A stretch of 64,000 nucleotides of DNA from Micavibrio sp. UBA2638 (GCA_002359735.1 DENS01000009.1:1-64000), one strand, 5' to 3'; positions 43,462 to 53,035 are shown, counted from the stretch's first letter. Notes: generated by a model from the sequence alone, not told the origin. Program-made: numbers and translations.

Positions 43462-45003
43462 ATGAGTCTTATTCGTGCCATGAGTACAGTTGGGGGAATG
43501 ACGGCGCTTTCACGGGTGGCCGGGTTTGCCCGTGATATCCTGACCGCCGCCATTTTAGGGGCTGGCCCAATTGCGGATGCTTTTTTTGTTGCCCTGAAAT
43601 TGCCGAATTTCTTTCGCCGTGTAACGGCTGAAGGCGCTTTTAGTGTTTCTTTTGTTCCGCTGTATTCGGAAACGCTGGACCGTGAGGGGCAAGCGGCGGC
43701 AAACCGTTTTGCCAATAATGCTTTCTGGATCATGATGGGCGTGCTGTCGGTTTTTTCCGCCCTGGCCATTGTATGCATGCCCTATGTTATTATGGCGATT
43801 GCGCCAGGCTTTGTGGGGGATGCGGTGCGTTATGATTTGGGGGTTGAGCTTTCACGAATAACGTTTCCTTATCTATTAATGATGTCCTTAACGGCGCTGT
43901 TGGGCGGGGTGTTAAATGCGCATGATCGTTTTGCGCCTTTTGCGTTCGCGCCGGTGCTGTTTAATTTGTCTTTAATTCTTGCCTTGCTGTTGAGCGGGTT
44001 CTTTGAAACGCCTGGGCATGCATTGGCCTATGGGGTTTTATGCGCTGGTGGCGCGCAATTTCTGATGCTGTTTTGGTGTGCCGTGTCGGGCAAAGTTTTT
44101 CGCCTTGAGTGGCGCAAGCCTGATATGAGTCCTAAAATCAGGAAGGTTTTTAAGCTCATGGGGCCTGGTGTTGTCGGGGCAGGGGTTATGCATATCAACC
44201 TGTTTGCCGATCTGATTTTGGCTTCATTTCTAGCGCAGGGTGCGATTTCGTACCTTTATTATGCTGACCGGTTGAATCAGTTGCCGCTGGGCATCGTTGG
44301 CATTGCTGTTGGGGCGGCTTTATTGCCGATGCTCTCAAAGGCGCTGAGTCAAGGCAATGAAGGTCAGGCGCGGGATTTGTTTAACAGATCGCTGGAATAT
44401 TGTTTGCTTTTGGCTTTGCCTGCCGCTTTGGCTTTGTTCGTGGTGCCTGATATTTTGATCGGAACGCTTTTTGAGCGCGGAGCCTTTGATGCGGAAGATA
44501 CGGCGGCGTCGAGTGCCGTTTTGATGGGGTATGCGGTGGGCTTGCCGGCCTATATTATGATTAAGCTGTTTTCCACGGTGCATTGGGCGCGTCAGGATAC
44601 GCTAACGCCGGTGCGTATCTCGATCATTGGGACGGTGTGCAATATCGCCTTAAGTATTGTTTTGATTTTTCAAATTGGGGTTGCCGGAATTTCACTGGCT
44701 ACGGGGGTGACGGCCTGGCTGCAATTGGTTCTGCATTTACGCGCACTTAAAACCTGCAGCGTTGTTAGCTTTGACGCGCGTCTTCGTCGCAATGGGGTAA
44801 GGGTTGTATTGGCCAGTGTTGCGATGGCCCTTTCGGTTTATGCGCTGGGGCAGGTTTTGCCAGCGGTAATTGATAATCGCTACGCTGTGCTGGGGGTGGT
44901 TGTCGGCGGCGGTATGGTTGTCTATGGCGTTCTTGTCTGTTTATCCGGGATTGTAAATGCACGCCTGTTAAAGCAAGCCTTAAACGGCCGCGGGCGTAAA
45001 TAA
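43462..45003 (+). CDS. murJ: Lipid II flippase MurJ
   Basis: The 513-residue protein, with about 14 membrane helices, flips the peptidoglycan precursor lipid II to the periplasm. Family features include the start TVGGMTALSRVAGFARDILTA, a FRRVTAEGAFSVSFVPLY block and charged residues within the helices. It is followed by trpS, a common alphaproteobacterial pairing. Confidence 0.96.
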   Translation: MSLIRAMSTVGGMTALSRVAGFARDILTAAILGAGPIADAFFVALKLPNFFRRVTAEGAFSVSFVPLYSETLDREGQAAANRFANNAFWIMMGVLSVFSALAIVCMPYVIMAIAPGFVGDAVRYDLGVELSRITFPYLLMMSLTALLGGVLNAHDRFAPFAFAPVLFNLSLILALLLSGFFETPGHALAYGVLCAGGAQFLMLFWCAVSGKVFRLEWRKPDMSPKIRKVFKLMGPGVVGAGVMHINLFADLILASFLAQGAISYLYYADRLNQLPLGIVGIAVGAALLPMLSKALSQGNEGQARDLFNRSLEYCLLLALPAALALFVVPDILIGTLFERGAFDAEDTAASSAVLMGYAVGLPAYIMIKLFSTVHWARQDTLTPVRISIIGTVCNIALSIVLIFQIGVAGISLATGVTAWLQLVLHLRALKTCSVVSFDARLRRNGVRVVLASVAMALSVYALGQVLPAVIDNRYAVLGVVVGGGMVVYGVLVCLSGIVNARLLKQALNGRGRK

Positions 45004-45092
45004 TGATATATCCGGGTTAACACCTGATGTATTTCATGCTAACACTTTTTTCGCATTTTGATTTTAACAAGCATTAGTAAGAGTATAAACGC

Positions 45093-46097
45093 ATGAAAAG
45101 AATATTGTCCTGTATGCAACCTACCAGTCACCTTCATCTGGGGAATTATTTAGGGGCTTTAAAAAATTTTGTGGCCCTGCAGGATGAAGGCGCGGAATGC
45201 TTGTATGGTGTGGTTGATTTACATGCTATTACCGTACCGTACCAACGTGACGGTCTGGCTAATGCGACGCGGGAAATTGCCGCGGCTTATATTGCGGCAG
45301 GGATTGATCCAAAGAAATCGATATTGTTTGCACAGTCGGCCATTCCTGCCCATTCGCAGTTAATGTGGCTTTTGGCCACGATGTCCCAGATGGGCAAGCT
45401 GGAGCGCATGACGCAATTCAAGGATAAGGCTGGAAAAAATAAGGAGCGCGCAGGGCTTGGTTTATTTGCCTATCCGGTTTTAATGGCGGCCGATATTCTA
45501 ATATATAAGGCAACCCATGTGCCGGTAGGTGAAGATCAAAAGCAGCACCTTGAATTGGCGCGCGAATTGGCATCAACGTTTAACACGCGTTACGAGACGG
45601 ATTTTTTCCCTCAACCGGAACCTTATATTAGTGGTCCGGCAACGCGGGTTATGTCTTTGCGTGATGGTACCCAGAAAATGAGTAAATCCGCAGAAAGTGA
45701 TCTAAGCCGTATTAATTTCACGGATGATGCTGATACCATTGCGAAAAAAATAAAGAAGGCCAAATCGGACCCCGATGTCCTGCCCGAGACGCTTGACGGA
45801 TTGGAAGACCGCGCAGAAGCCAAAAATCTGGTTAATTTATATGCTGCGCTGGCCGGAATAACAAACGAAGACGTTTTGAAGGAATTTGCGGGAAAAGGGT
45901 TCGGTGACTTCAAACCGGCCTTGGTTGATGTGGCTGTGGCGCATTTGGCACCGATTACAGCCCGCATGAATGAATTAATGGCGGATCCGGCCGAAATTGA
46001 TGCAATATTACAGGCCGGTAATGAAAAGGCTCGCGCTATGGCAGGCGATGTTTTATCCGAGGTATCGGAAATAATGGGATTTTGGAAAGGCTCTTAA
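45093..46097 (+). CDS. trpS: Tryptophanyl-tRNA synthetase
   Basis: The 334-residue class I synthetase charges tRNA-Trp. The HIGH-type motif is HLHLGNY (13-19) and the KMSKS motif is exact at 205-209. Length is typical. It starts 90 bases after murJ, in the same direction. Confidence 0.97.
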   Translation: MKRILSCMQPTSHLHLGNYLGALKNFVALQDEGAECLYGVVDLHAITVPYQRDGLANATREIAAAYIAAGIDPKKSILFAQSAIPAHSQLMWLLATMSQMGKLERMTQFKDKAGKNKERAGLGLFAYPVLMAADILIYKATHVPVGEDQKQHLELARELASTFNTRYETDFFPQPEPYISGPATRVMSLRDGTQKMSKSAESDLSRINFTDDADTIAKKIKKAKSDPDVLPETLDGLEDRAEAKNLVNLYAALAGITNEDVLKEFAGKGFGDFKPALVDVAVAHLAPITARMNELMADPAEIDAILQAGNEKARAMAGDVLSEVSEIMGFWKGS

Positions 46098-46174
46098 ACC
46101 TTTTTTAGTTTTAGGCTGGCATCATGGTGTTAAATACGTCATAATAAGTTAACACATTCGGATTTATACTCGCC

Positions 46175-46837
46175 ATGACTAAATATTCAAAATATCTTTT
46201 AATCGCTTCCACATTGATCTTTGGTGGTTTTTCTTCTGTTACATCGGCGCAGGCCGAGGTGTTCTACTGGGAAGATGCCGAGACCCATATGTCCCTGACT
46301 TATCCTGATCGTTGGCACGTTCGCCATAATCAACGTCAGGATGATATTTATACCGTTGCCGCCCCGGGGGTAAACAATCATGCGCAGTGCCGTTTGCGCG
46401 TTCGTGCCGATCACAGGTTCGCAGTCTACCCTGAGTATCTGGCCGATGAAGTCGCCCGCATTAATTATAACCGCGAATTTTGGGATGATTATTTGGGCGA
46501 GTATGAAAATGTGAACGTTCATGCCGTTTATGAAGATGCCGGGCTTGGGCGTGGATTTGGAAGCTATGCCGAGGCCAGTTATACCACGGCGCAAGGCCCC
46601 AAAATGGATAAACGTGCCTTGATGCTGGTCGCGCTATACAATAATAAGGCCTATATTGTGGAATGTTCGGCACAAGCACAAAATTATCCGAAATGGCATC
46701 GCTCATTCTTGAGCCTTGTTAAATCCGTTGATTTTCGTAAAGAGATTCATCAGGCAAAAAACGGATTTTACCGGAACTTCTATGATGGAGAGCTGCGTAT
46801 TCGCGGGGAGCGCGATATAGACGTTAGTGTCTATTAG
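46175..46837 (+). CDS. Secreted protein of unknown function
   Basis: The 220-residue product has a clear signal peptide (cleavage near AQA-EV, about residue 28). The mature domain is rich in Tyr, His and aromatic residues, with two cysteines (QCRLR and ECSAQ). The overall look is a PsbP/DUF1795-like mixed fold (YWEDAETHMSLTYPDRWHV), which I cannot confirm. A good terminator follows. Confidence 0.7.
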   Translation: MTKYSKYLLIASTLIFGGFSSVTSAQAEVFYWEDAETHMSLTYPDRWHVRHNQRQDDIYTVAAPGVNNHAQCRLRVRADHRFAVYPEYLADEVARINYNREFWDDYLGEYENVNVHAVYEDAGLGRGFGSYAEASYTTAQGPKMDKRALMLVALYNNKAYIVECSAQAQNYPKWHRSFLSLVKSVDFRKEIHQAKNGFYRNFYDGELRIRGERDIDVSVY

Positions 46838-46872
46838 AGAGTGTGGCTTTTAAGCCCGTAATTCATAAATCC

Positions 46873-46909
46873 GAAGCGCGTCTATACCGGTCGCGCTTTT
46901 TTCTTTTTC
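46873..46909 (+). terminator. Rho-independent terminator
   Basis: AAGCGCG (46874-46880) pairs with CGCGCTT (46892-46898) and is followed by a T-rich run. It ends the transcript of the secreted protein gene. Confidence 0.85.
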
Positions 46910-47022
46910 TGGGCTTGCACACTTGGGACAGGTGTATTTTCGATGTTTCTAATTCTTGCAAGTTACCGTTCAATCAGGCATTGTTCCTTTCATAATTCTT
47001 GATCAGCCATATGTAGAGCCCA

Positions 47023-47934
47023 ATGCAAATATATTTACCAATTGCTGAGATTTCAGTGCCGGCAGAAACCATTTTTATTTTGGGCTGCACGGTTGGTTTT
47101 TTATCGGGCGTTTTTGGTGTTGGCGGCGGGTTTTTGACAACGCCATTTTTGATCTTTTTGGGTATCCCCCCTGCGGTTGCGGTTGGAACGCAGGCCAATC
47201 AACTTGTGGCATCGGGGATGTCCGGCACCATTGGGCATTTTAAACGCGGTAATGTCGATGTGAAAATAGGGGGCATGATGCTGGTTGGTGGTGTCGTGGG
47301 CTCTTTCATCGGTATCTTGATTTTTCGTTTGCTGGAATATTTGGGGCAAATTGATTTTGCCGTATCTCTTTTATATGTCGTGTTGCTAAGCAGCATCGGT
47401 GTTCTGATGTTGTCTGAAAGTATTTTTTCTTCCTTCAAAAAGAAAACAGTAAAATCACACTTTAATGCGCAGCGGGTTAATCCTTTTATTGCGCGCCTGC
47501 CCTATAAAATGCGTTTTCCGCGTTCAAAGTTATATATCAGTGCGCTGGTGCCCATTGGTATTGGTTTTGTCGGCGGAATTCTGGCCGCCATATTGGGGAT
47601 CGGCGGCGGGTTTTTATTGGTTCCCGCCATGATTTATATATTGGGAATGCCCACCATTCTTGCGGCCGGGACGTCTTTGTTTCAAATTATCTTTACCACC
47701 GCGGCCGCAACGCTTATGCATGCGACGATGAACAATACGGTTGATATTGTGCTTGGGATTATTTTGATTGTTGGGGGGGTTATCGGGTCACAATTCGGAT
47801 TGGTTTTCGCTCGGGTTATCAAACCCAACCATGCCCGTACCATTCTGGCCATTCTGGTTTTGGCGGTCAGCGGTCGCCTGGCCTATAAATTATTGGCGAC
47901 ACCTTATGATCTATATTCCACGGTGGTGATGTAA
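47023..47934 (+). CDS. TSUP family transporter (TauE/SafE-like)
   Basis: The 303-residue protein has about eight membrane helices. The two repeated halves carry FLSGVFGVGGGFLTTPFLI and ILAAILGIGGGFLLVPAMI, the diagnostic TSUP glycine motifs. The family exports sulfite, sulfoacetate or related anions. Its stop codon overlaps the ATG of the next gene (TAATG). The TSUP-TIGR02186 pair recurs in alphaproteobacteria. Confidence 0.92.
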   Translation: MQIYLPIAEISVPAETIFILGCTVGFLSGVFGVGGGFLTTPFLIFLGIPPAVAVGTQANQLVASGMSGTIGHFKRGNVDVKIGGMMLVGGVVGSFIGILIFRLLEYLGQIDFAVSLLYVVLLSSIGVLMLSESIFSSFKKKTVKSHFNAQRVNPFIARLPYKMRFPRSKLYISALVPIGIGFVGGILAAILGIGGGFLLVPAMIYILGMPTILAAGTSLFQIIFTTAAATLMHATMNNTVDIVLGIILIVGGVIGSQFGLVFARVIKPNHARTILAILVLAVSGRLAYKLLATPYDLYSTVVM

Positions 47935-48692
47935 TGACGATACGTTTTGTTACAATGGTCGTGCTTTTTGTCCTGGTTTTTTCCTCTATCGGGCTCACGC
48001 AGGCTTATGCGCAGAAAACCCTGACGATTGATCTTGCATCTGATCATGTTGATATTACGACCGGCTTTAATGGAGCCAACCTTATTTTATATGGGATGAA
48101 AGACCGACCAGGCGAGATTGCTGTGGTTATCCGCGGGCCTGAAAAAAAGATGACCGTACGCAAGAAAAACCGTGTTTTAGGGCTGTGGATGAACACTGAA
48201 CACATGGATTTTGATGGGGTTCCGGCCTATTACGATTATGCGCTGAGCAAGAAAGAGGGCCTGTCGGATGCTGAAGAGCAGGTTTTATTTGAAAACGGCG
48301 TGGGGCTTGCTACACTGATATACGAACCCCGGGATGCTGTACCTGAACGCGATCGTATTCAGAGCTTTCAACAAGCGTTGATCCGTAATAAACAGTTGAA
48401 TCATTTGTTCCCGATGGAGGCAGGCAGCATTGAATTTCTGAATGATGACTTCTTTCGTACGACAATGTATTTGCCGTCAAATGTGCCAAGGGGAACCTAT
48501 GAAATTGAAACATTTTTGTTTCGTCAGGGTCAAATTATTGACCGCAGTGCAACAACGATGATGGTTGCACCCGTTGGTTTAAATGCGCGAGTATATGATT
48601 TTGCCACACAGAAATCGTTTTATTATGGATTGATTTGTATATTTATTGCCGTTTTTGCTGGATGGCTGATCAATGTTATTCGGAACAAATAG
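47934..48692 (+). CDS. TIGR02186 family membrane protein
   Basis: The 252-residue protein has a signal sequence (cleavage near AYAQ), a periplasmic beta-rich domain with VDITTGFNGANLILYG and IRGPEK blocks, and a single C-terminal membrane helix. This matches the TIGR02186 family, which is paired with TSUP transporters. It is translationally coupled to the upstream gene, so it probably works with that transporter. Its own activity is unknown. Confidence 0.88.
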   Translation: MTIRFVTMVVLFVLVFSSIGLTQAYAQKTLTIDLASDHVDITTGFNGANLILYGMKDRPGEIAVVIRGPEKKMTVRKKNRVLGLWMNTEHMDFDGVPAYYDYALSKKEGLSDAEEQVLFENGVGLATLIYEPRDAVPERDRIQSFQQALIRNKQLNHLFPMEAGSIEFLNDDFFRTTMYLPSNVPRGTYEIETFLFRQGQIIDRSATTMMVAPVGLNARVYDFATQKSFYYGLICIFIAVFAGWLINVIRNK

Positions 48693-48716
48693 GTATCAGA
48701 AGAAGGGGCAGTAATA

Positions 48717-49223
48717 ATGATAGCCAGTGAGGATATGACCCACAAAAATGATAAGAACCGTGATGAGGATGGCGTTTTACTATTGATCGCGGATAAATCG
48801 GATGAATTTTCCAAGGCTTTGCGTTATGCCTCGCGCTTGACCGAGTATAGTGGTGCGCATATTGGACTTGTCTATATTATGGAAGAGCAAGGGTTTCAGC
48901 ATTGGGGCAATATTGAGGAGCGCATGCAAGAAGAGATGCGCACGGAAGCCGAACAATATTTGTTTGATGTTGCAACGACCGTGCTTGAGATTACCGGCAA
49001 AATCCCTGTTTTCTATATTCAACAAGGCGCAAAGGCCGAAACAATCGTATCTTTAATTACAAATGATAAAACGATTAAGATGTTGATACTGGGCGGTGAC
49101 ACGCAAGGCTCTCCCGGGCCTTTGGTTTCTTATTTTTCAAGCAAGGGGCTGGGGCAGTTGCGCGTTCCTTTGACTGTCGTGCCGGGGCATCTGGAAATGT
49201 CGGATATTGATAATATATTTTAA
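48717..49223 (+). CDS. Universal stress protein (UspA family)
   Basis: The 168-residue protein has the alpha/beta UspA fold, starting with LLLIADKSDEFSKALRYA and ending with LILGGDTQGSPGPLVSY, though the exact ATP-binding G-2x-G-9x-G(S/T) motif is only partly visible. A second in-frame ATG at 48735 is possible. It follows TIGR02186 by 24 bases. It is cytosolic. Confidence 0.85.
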   Translation: MIASEDMTHKNDKNRDEDGVLLLIADKSDEFSKALRYASRLTEYSGAHIGLVYIMEEQGFQHWGNIEERMQEEMRTEAEQYLFDVATTVLEITGKIPVFYIQQGAKAETIVSLITNDKTIKMLILGGDTQGSPGPLVSYFSSKGLGQLRVPLTVVPGHLEMSDIDNIF

Positions 49224-49281
49224 ACTGAATGCTGCGTGATAATCAGCCGTTAACTTATAACCCTAATTTACAAGAGATACG

Positions 49282-49845
49282 ATGTTTATACAAACCGAAG
49301 CGACGCCTAATCCGGCCACAATTAAATTTCTGCCAGGTCAAACGATTTTGGAGGCAGGATCGATGGATTTTCAATCACCCGAGACCGCGAAAGATTCGCC
49401 GCTGGCGCAGCGTTTGTTCACCTTGCAAGGGGTCAAGGCCGTGTTCTTTGGGCATGATTTTGTTTCTGTGACCAAAGATGAGGACACGGATTGGAGTATG
49501 TTAAAATCAATGGTTCTTGCCATGTTGATGGAGCATCTATCGACTGGACAGGAGATTGTGCATGCACACGCGATCAAAGCTGCCGGGGACGATGCCGCGA
49601 ATGAAGAGGATGATGAAGTCGTTGCGCAGATTAAAGAATTGCTGGAGACCCGCGTACGACCTGCGGTCGCCATGGATGGCGGGGATATTGTCTTTGAAGA
49701 ATTTACGGACGGGATTGTGTTTTTGCGCATGCAGGGTGCCTGTGCGGGGTGCCCCAGCTCCACGGCAACATTGAAATCCGGTATAGAAAATATGCTGAAG
49801 CATTTTATTCCCGAGGTCGAAGAGGTGCGTCCCGTTGAGTTCTAG
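49282..49845 (+). CDS. NfuA/NifU-like iron-sulfur cluster carrier
   Basis: The 187-residue protein has an N-terminal Nfu_N domain (MFIQTEATPNPATIKF at the start) and a C-terminal NifU domain with the cluster-binding C154-A-G-C157. It delivers [4Fe-4S] clusters to target proteins, and is the alphaproteobacterial relative of mitochondrial NFU1. Length is typical for the two-domain form. Aconitase, LipA and complex I are known clients of such proteins. Confidence 0.93.
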   Translation: MFIQTEATPNPATIKFLPGQTILEAGSMDFQSPETAKDSPLAQRLFTLQGVKAVFFGHDFVSVTKDEDTDWSMLKSMVLAMLMEHLSTGQEIVHAHAIKAAGDDAANEEDDEVVAQIKELLETRVRPAVAMDGGDIVFEEFTDGIVFLRMQGACAGCPSSTATLKSGIENMLKHFIPEVEEVRPVEF

Positions 49846-49866
49846 CAGGCGCGCGCATTACGCGTC

Positions 49867-50991
49867 TTAATTGTTCTGTTTTTCTTCGCCAAGAGCGCTG
49901 TGAACCCGGTTAGAGAGCGTTTGCAAATTTATTGTATAGAGCATGCCGAACCAATGCCATTTCGGCGCGTCCAGTGTTCCAGTATTAGCCGTACAGTTAA
50001 TGCGAATGCGTTCATCGTCTAACGGGCTGCGCGGGCGAATTTCCAGCCGGTTTTTCCCAATTATTGTCAGATTTGCTTCCCCCTGGCCAGAGATAAAGCA
50101 CTGCATTTTTTTAAGAATATCGGCATTTTTATTGGGGACTGAAAAGCCGAAAAGTGGAGTTGTTGTCTGCAGCGCATGTTCTTCAGGCTCTATATCATAG
50201 GCTGGTACGGGCAGGGCTGCTGTGATGGTGCGAAAGCGGTCGATGTCGCCAAACCCCTCTGTCATTGTGAAACGCGGAATGTTGAAGAAGTCCATATTGT
50301 AATAAGGCACCCCGGATTGCAATCCGAATGCGGCTTCAAAACCCTGTGAGATAATGAAATCTTTATAGGCATTGGAATATTCCCCGTAAGGATAAGAGAA
50401 ATACTTGGGCGATTCACCAAAATGGTCGCGGTACGTAATGCGCGCATTGTTCAAAAGACGCTTATTTTCTTCCATTGAAAATTCGCTGGTGCGGGCGTAC
50501 ACGCTGGGCAAAATTCCAAATTCGATAAAATCAAACCGTGATAGGGATTTTAAGTCTTTCCATCCGATGTATTGGTCTGAATCGGATGCCGAATTACGGC
50601 TGGCGTAAAAAATAGTGAAAGGGATTTTCTCTGCAATCAATAAAGGCATGGCTTTGCGATAGGCTGATTGATAGCCGCCTTCAAACGTGATGACGATGCT
50701 TTTATGCGGCAAGCTGCTCTTGTTTTTCAGGGCCGCAATTAATTTGGACATCGGGATGATCGTGTATCCACCATGTTCTATTTCTTTTAAATGGGCGATA
50801 AAGTCGTTTAAACGTAGGCTTGTCGCTGGATAATTGTCTTCGTCAATGCGGTGGTATGCCAGAATTACAGCCGATTTTGCTTCGGCGCCGGCAGGCAGGT
50901 TTGTGCGCTGTTGCGCCTTGGTTTCAACCGTGCACATGATTAGGACCGTCGATAATACCGCGGCAATTAATGAAATACCTAAAATCCTCAT
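49867..50991 (-). CDS. NodB-fold polysaccharide deacetylase-like protein lacking metal-binding residues
   Basis: From the ATG at 50991 the protein has 374 residues; a longer frame starting at a TTG is less likely. A signal sequence (about 1-27) precedes a NodB-type domain with VILAYHRI (42-49), ITFEGGYQSAY (101-111) and YPYGE (200-204). In active enzymes the second block reads TFDDG; here both Asp residues are replaced by Glu104 and Gly105. The metal-binding SHTxxH motif is absent; FGILPSVY (158-165) occupies its place. A C-terminal domain of about 120 residues follows. It is probably a non-catalytic glycan-binding relative. Confidence 0.8.
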   Translation of the reverse strand: MRILGISLIAAVLSTVLIMCTVETKAQQRTNLPAGAEAKSAVILAYHRIDEDNYPATSLRLNDFIAHLKEIEHGGYTIIPMSKLIAALKNKSSLPHKSIVITFEGGYQSAYRKAMPLLIAEKIPFTIFYASRNSASDSDQYIGWKDLKSLSRFDFIEFGILPSVYARTSEFSMEENKRLLNNARITYRDHFGESPKYFSYPYGEYSNAYKDFIISQGFEAAFGLQSGVPYYNMDFFNIPRFTMTEGFGDIDRFRTITAALPVPAYDIEPEEHALQTTTPLFGFSVPNKNADILKKMQCFISGQGEANLTIIGKNRLEIRPRSPLDDERIRINCTANTGTLDAPKWHWFGMLYTINLQTLSNRVHSALGEEKQNN

Positions 50992-51082
50992 ACTCACCTG
51001 TCTTAACGCATCTGGATGGTTAAACAAGTATAAAAATGGTAGAGCGCAGTAAAATATCAATCTTCTTGTTGAATTTTGTTAC

Positions 51083-51095
51083 AACTAAATTAGTT
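51083..51095. promoter_or_regulatory. 13-base palindrome between divergent genes, operator candidate
   Basis: AACTAA-A-TTAGTT is a perfect palindrome with a one-base centre. It lies 35 bases before the nitroreductase start and 92 bases before the divergent NodB-fold gene. The AT-rich context raises the chance of coincidence. Confidence 0.35.
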
Positions 51096-51129
51096 TGTTA
51101 GATGTTTTTAATTTCAGGAGATCTTATAT

Positions 51130-51729
51130 ATGAGCCGCAATCACGATACAATCACTGAACAGGATAAAGATATTTTGTTCCGCAAAGCCCGTACCTATAA
51201 CGGGTGGAATGATAAAGATGTACCCGATGAGATGTTAAAAGAGATCTTTGACCTTTTGAAATGGGGGCCAACGAGCGCGAATTGCTTGCCGATGCGTGTA
51301 AAGTACATAAAATCTGCAGCCGCGAAAGAGCGTTTAAAACCCTATTTGATGGAAGCTAATATTGAAAAAACAATGTCTGCGCCTGCCGTGGCTATTTTGG
51401 CCTATGATATGGAGTTTTATGAACATTTGCCGCGGTTATTCCCACATACTGATGCAAAAAGCTGGTTTGTTGGGGATGATAAGGCTATTGCGGAAACTGC
51501 AAACCGTAATGGCACGCTTCAAGCAGGGTATTTTATTCTGGCTGCGCGTGCGTTGGGTTTAGACTGCGGGCCAATGTCCGGTTTTGATCAAGATGGCGTG
51601 AAAAAGGAATTTTTTCCCGATGAAAATTTTGTCGTTAATTTTCTGTGCAATCTTGGTTATGGCGATGAGAGTACGATTTTTGATCGTAGCCCGCGTTTTG
51701 ATTTTGATGATGTCTGTGAAATTGTATAA
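51130..51729 (+). CDS. RutE/HadB-like nitroreductase family protein
   Basis: The 199-residue FMN enzyme resembles malonic semialdehyde reductase RutE. It shows FRKARTYNGW near residue 20, the WGPTSANCLPMR FMN-binding block and LGLDCGPMSGFD. No other rut genes lie nearby, so the substrate may differ. It is cytosolic. CAGGAG precedes the ATG. Confidence 0.87.
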   Translation: MSRNHDTITEQDKDILFRKARTYNGWNDKDVPDEMLKEIFDLLKWGPTSANCLPMRVKYIKSAAAKERLKPYLMEANIEKTMSAPAVAILAYDMEFYEHLPRLFPHTDAKSWFVGDDKAIAETANRNGTLQAGYFILAARALGLDCGPMSGFDQDGVKKEFFPDENFVVNFLCNLGYGDESTIFDRSPRFDFDDVCEIV

Positions 51730-51740
51730 GCCTTTGTACA

Positions 51741-52475
51741 ATGCCGGATGCAAGCCTTGAAAACCAGATAGTATTGGCAATCGATAGCGCCATGAATGGA
51801 TGTGGCGCGGCGATTTGTTTTTCGAATAAGTCTTCTGCCGGCGTGTCAGAGGTTGTGCCAATGGTGCGCGGTCAAGCCGAGGCGCTGGTCCCGCTTGTGG
51901 TTGATGTTTGCGCGCGGGCAGGGGTGAAATTTGACGATATTGATTTAATTGCAACGACCCGTGGTCCAGGTACATTTACGGGATTGCGCGTTGGTTTATC
52001 GGCGGCGCGCAGTTTTGCACTGGCGCTGAATGTTCCTTTGGTGGGATTTTCCACGCTAGAGGTGCTTGCGCGGGCCGCCCTTAATGCCAATACGCACAGC
52101 CCCGCCAATATTGCTGTTGTCGTTGAGAGTAAACGCAGCGATTTTTATTTTCAGTTATTTGATAGTTCTGGTGCATCATTGACAGCCCCAGTTGCGTTGG
52201 ATGCTGTACAAATTCAAGCAGAACTTAGCGGTCATACAGGGGTAATCGTTGGGGATGGCGTGGAGAGGCTGCTGGAAGAGATTTCGGATAGCGCTGTTGA
52301 AGGATTTGTGAGCCATAGCGGTTACGATTTGCCCGATCCTCAAATTATGGCGGAAATGGCCTTGTCGGGGGCTGAAGCCGGGGCCGCGTGTGCGGACGTT
52401 GTTCCCCTGTATTTACGTGAAGCGGATGTTAGTTTCCCTAAGCAGATGCCGCGTATATTAGAGAAAATAGAATAA
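51741..52475 (+). CDS. tsaB: tRNA threonylcarbamoyladenosine biosynthesis protein TsaB
   Basis: The 244-residue protein is the TsaD partner in making t6A37 of ANN-decoding tRNAs. It shows AIDSAMNGCGAAI at the start, the GPGTFTGLRVGLSAARSFA block (family signature), and a C-terminal PLYLRE ending. It lies 11 bases after the nitroreductase. The rimI acetyltransferase gene often following tsaB is absent here. Confidence 0.95.
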   Translation: MPDASLENQIVLAIDSAMNGCGAAICFSNKSSAGVSEVVPMVRGQAEALVPLVVDVCARAGVKFDDIDLIATTRGPGTFTGLRVGLSAARSFALALNVPLVGFSTLEVLARAALNANTHSPANIAVVVESKRSDFYFQLFDSSGASLTAPVALDAVQIQAELSGHTGVIVGDGVERLLEEISDSAVEGFVSHSGYDLPDPQIMAEMALSGAEAGAACADVVPLYLREADVSFPKQMPRILEKIE

Positions 52476-52628
52476 AATTTATTTCAGTATTGCAAATTTT
52501 ATATTTTGTAAATATTTGTAACTTACAATAAAAACTAATGTTATTTGTGCTGGTGGTGCGGTGAAATTGGCACAATATCTTTTTTATTACGTTTTTTACT
52601 TTAGATGCCCGAAAATGGAGACGATAAA

Positions 52629-53033
52629 ATGAATGAAGGTGCAAATCATGATGAACTGTTGGTTTTGACTAGCGAGATTGTTTCCTCATATGTCGCCAAC
52701 AATAAATTGGAAGCGCATGAGATTACCTCTGTGATTGAACAGGTTTATAAATCGCTCTCTGGCCTTGGTGGGGCTTCCACATTGGTTGCGGACAGACCGC
52801 AGCCAGCAGTCCCGATTAAAAAATCCGTGCAACCCGATCATATTATTTGTCTAGAGGACGGCAAGAAGCTGAAAATGTTAAAACGCCATTTAAAAACAGC
52901 CTATAATATGACGCCTGAAGATTACCGGGAGCGTTGGGGGCTTCCGGCGGATTATCCAATGGTGGCACCGAATTATGCGGAAAAACGTAGCCGCCTGGCA
53001 AAAGATATCGGTTTGGGAACGAAGGGCCGCTAG
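52629..53033 (+). CDS. MucR/Ros family transcriptional regulator
   Basis: The 134-residue regulator starts at the ATG at 52629, which GGAG precedes; an ATG at 52605 lacks a site. The zinc-finger region reads VQPDHIICLEDGKKLKMLKRHL followed by a YNMTPEDYRERWGLP block. Potential ligands are C74, D77 and H87; the second His of a classical C2H2 finger is not evident (Ala91). Ros/MucR proteins repress and organise many promoters, including exopolysaccharide and cell-cycle genes in alphaproteobacteria. Confidence 0.92.
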   Translation: MNEGANHDELLVLTSEIVSSYVANNKLEAHEITSVIEQVYKSLSGLGGASTLVADRPQPAVPIKKSVQPDHIICLEDGKKLKMLKRHLKTAYNMTPEDYRERWGLPADYPMVAPNYAEKRSRLAKDIGLGTKGR

Positions 53034-53035
53034 CC

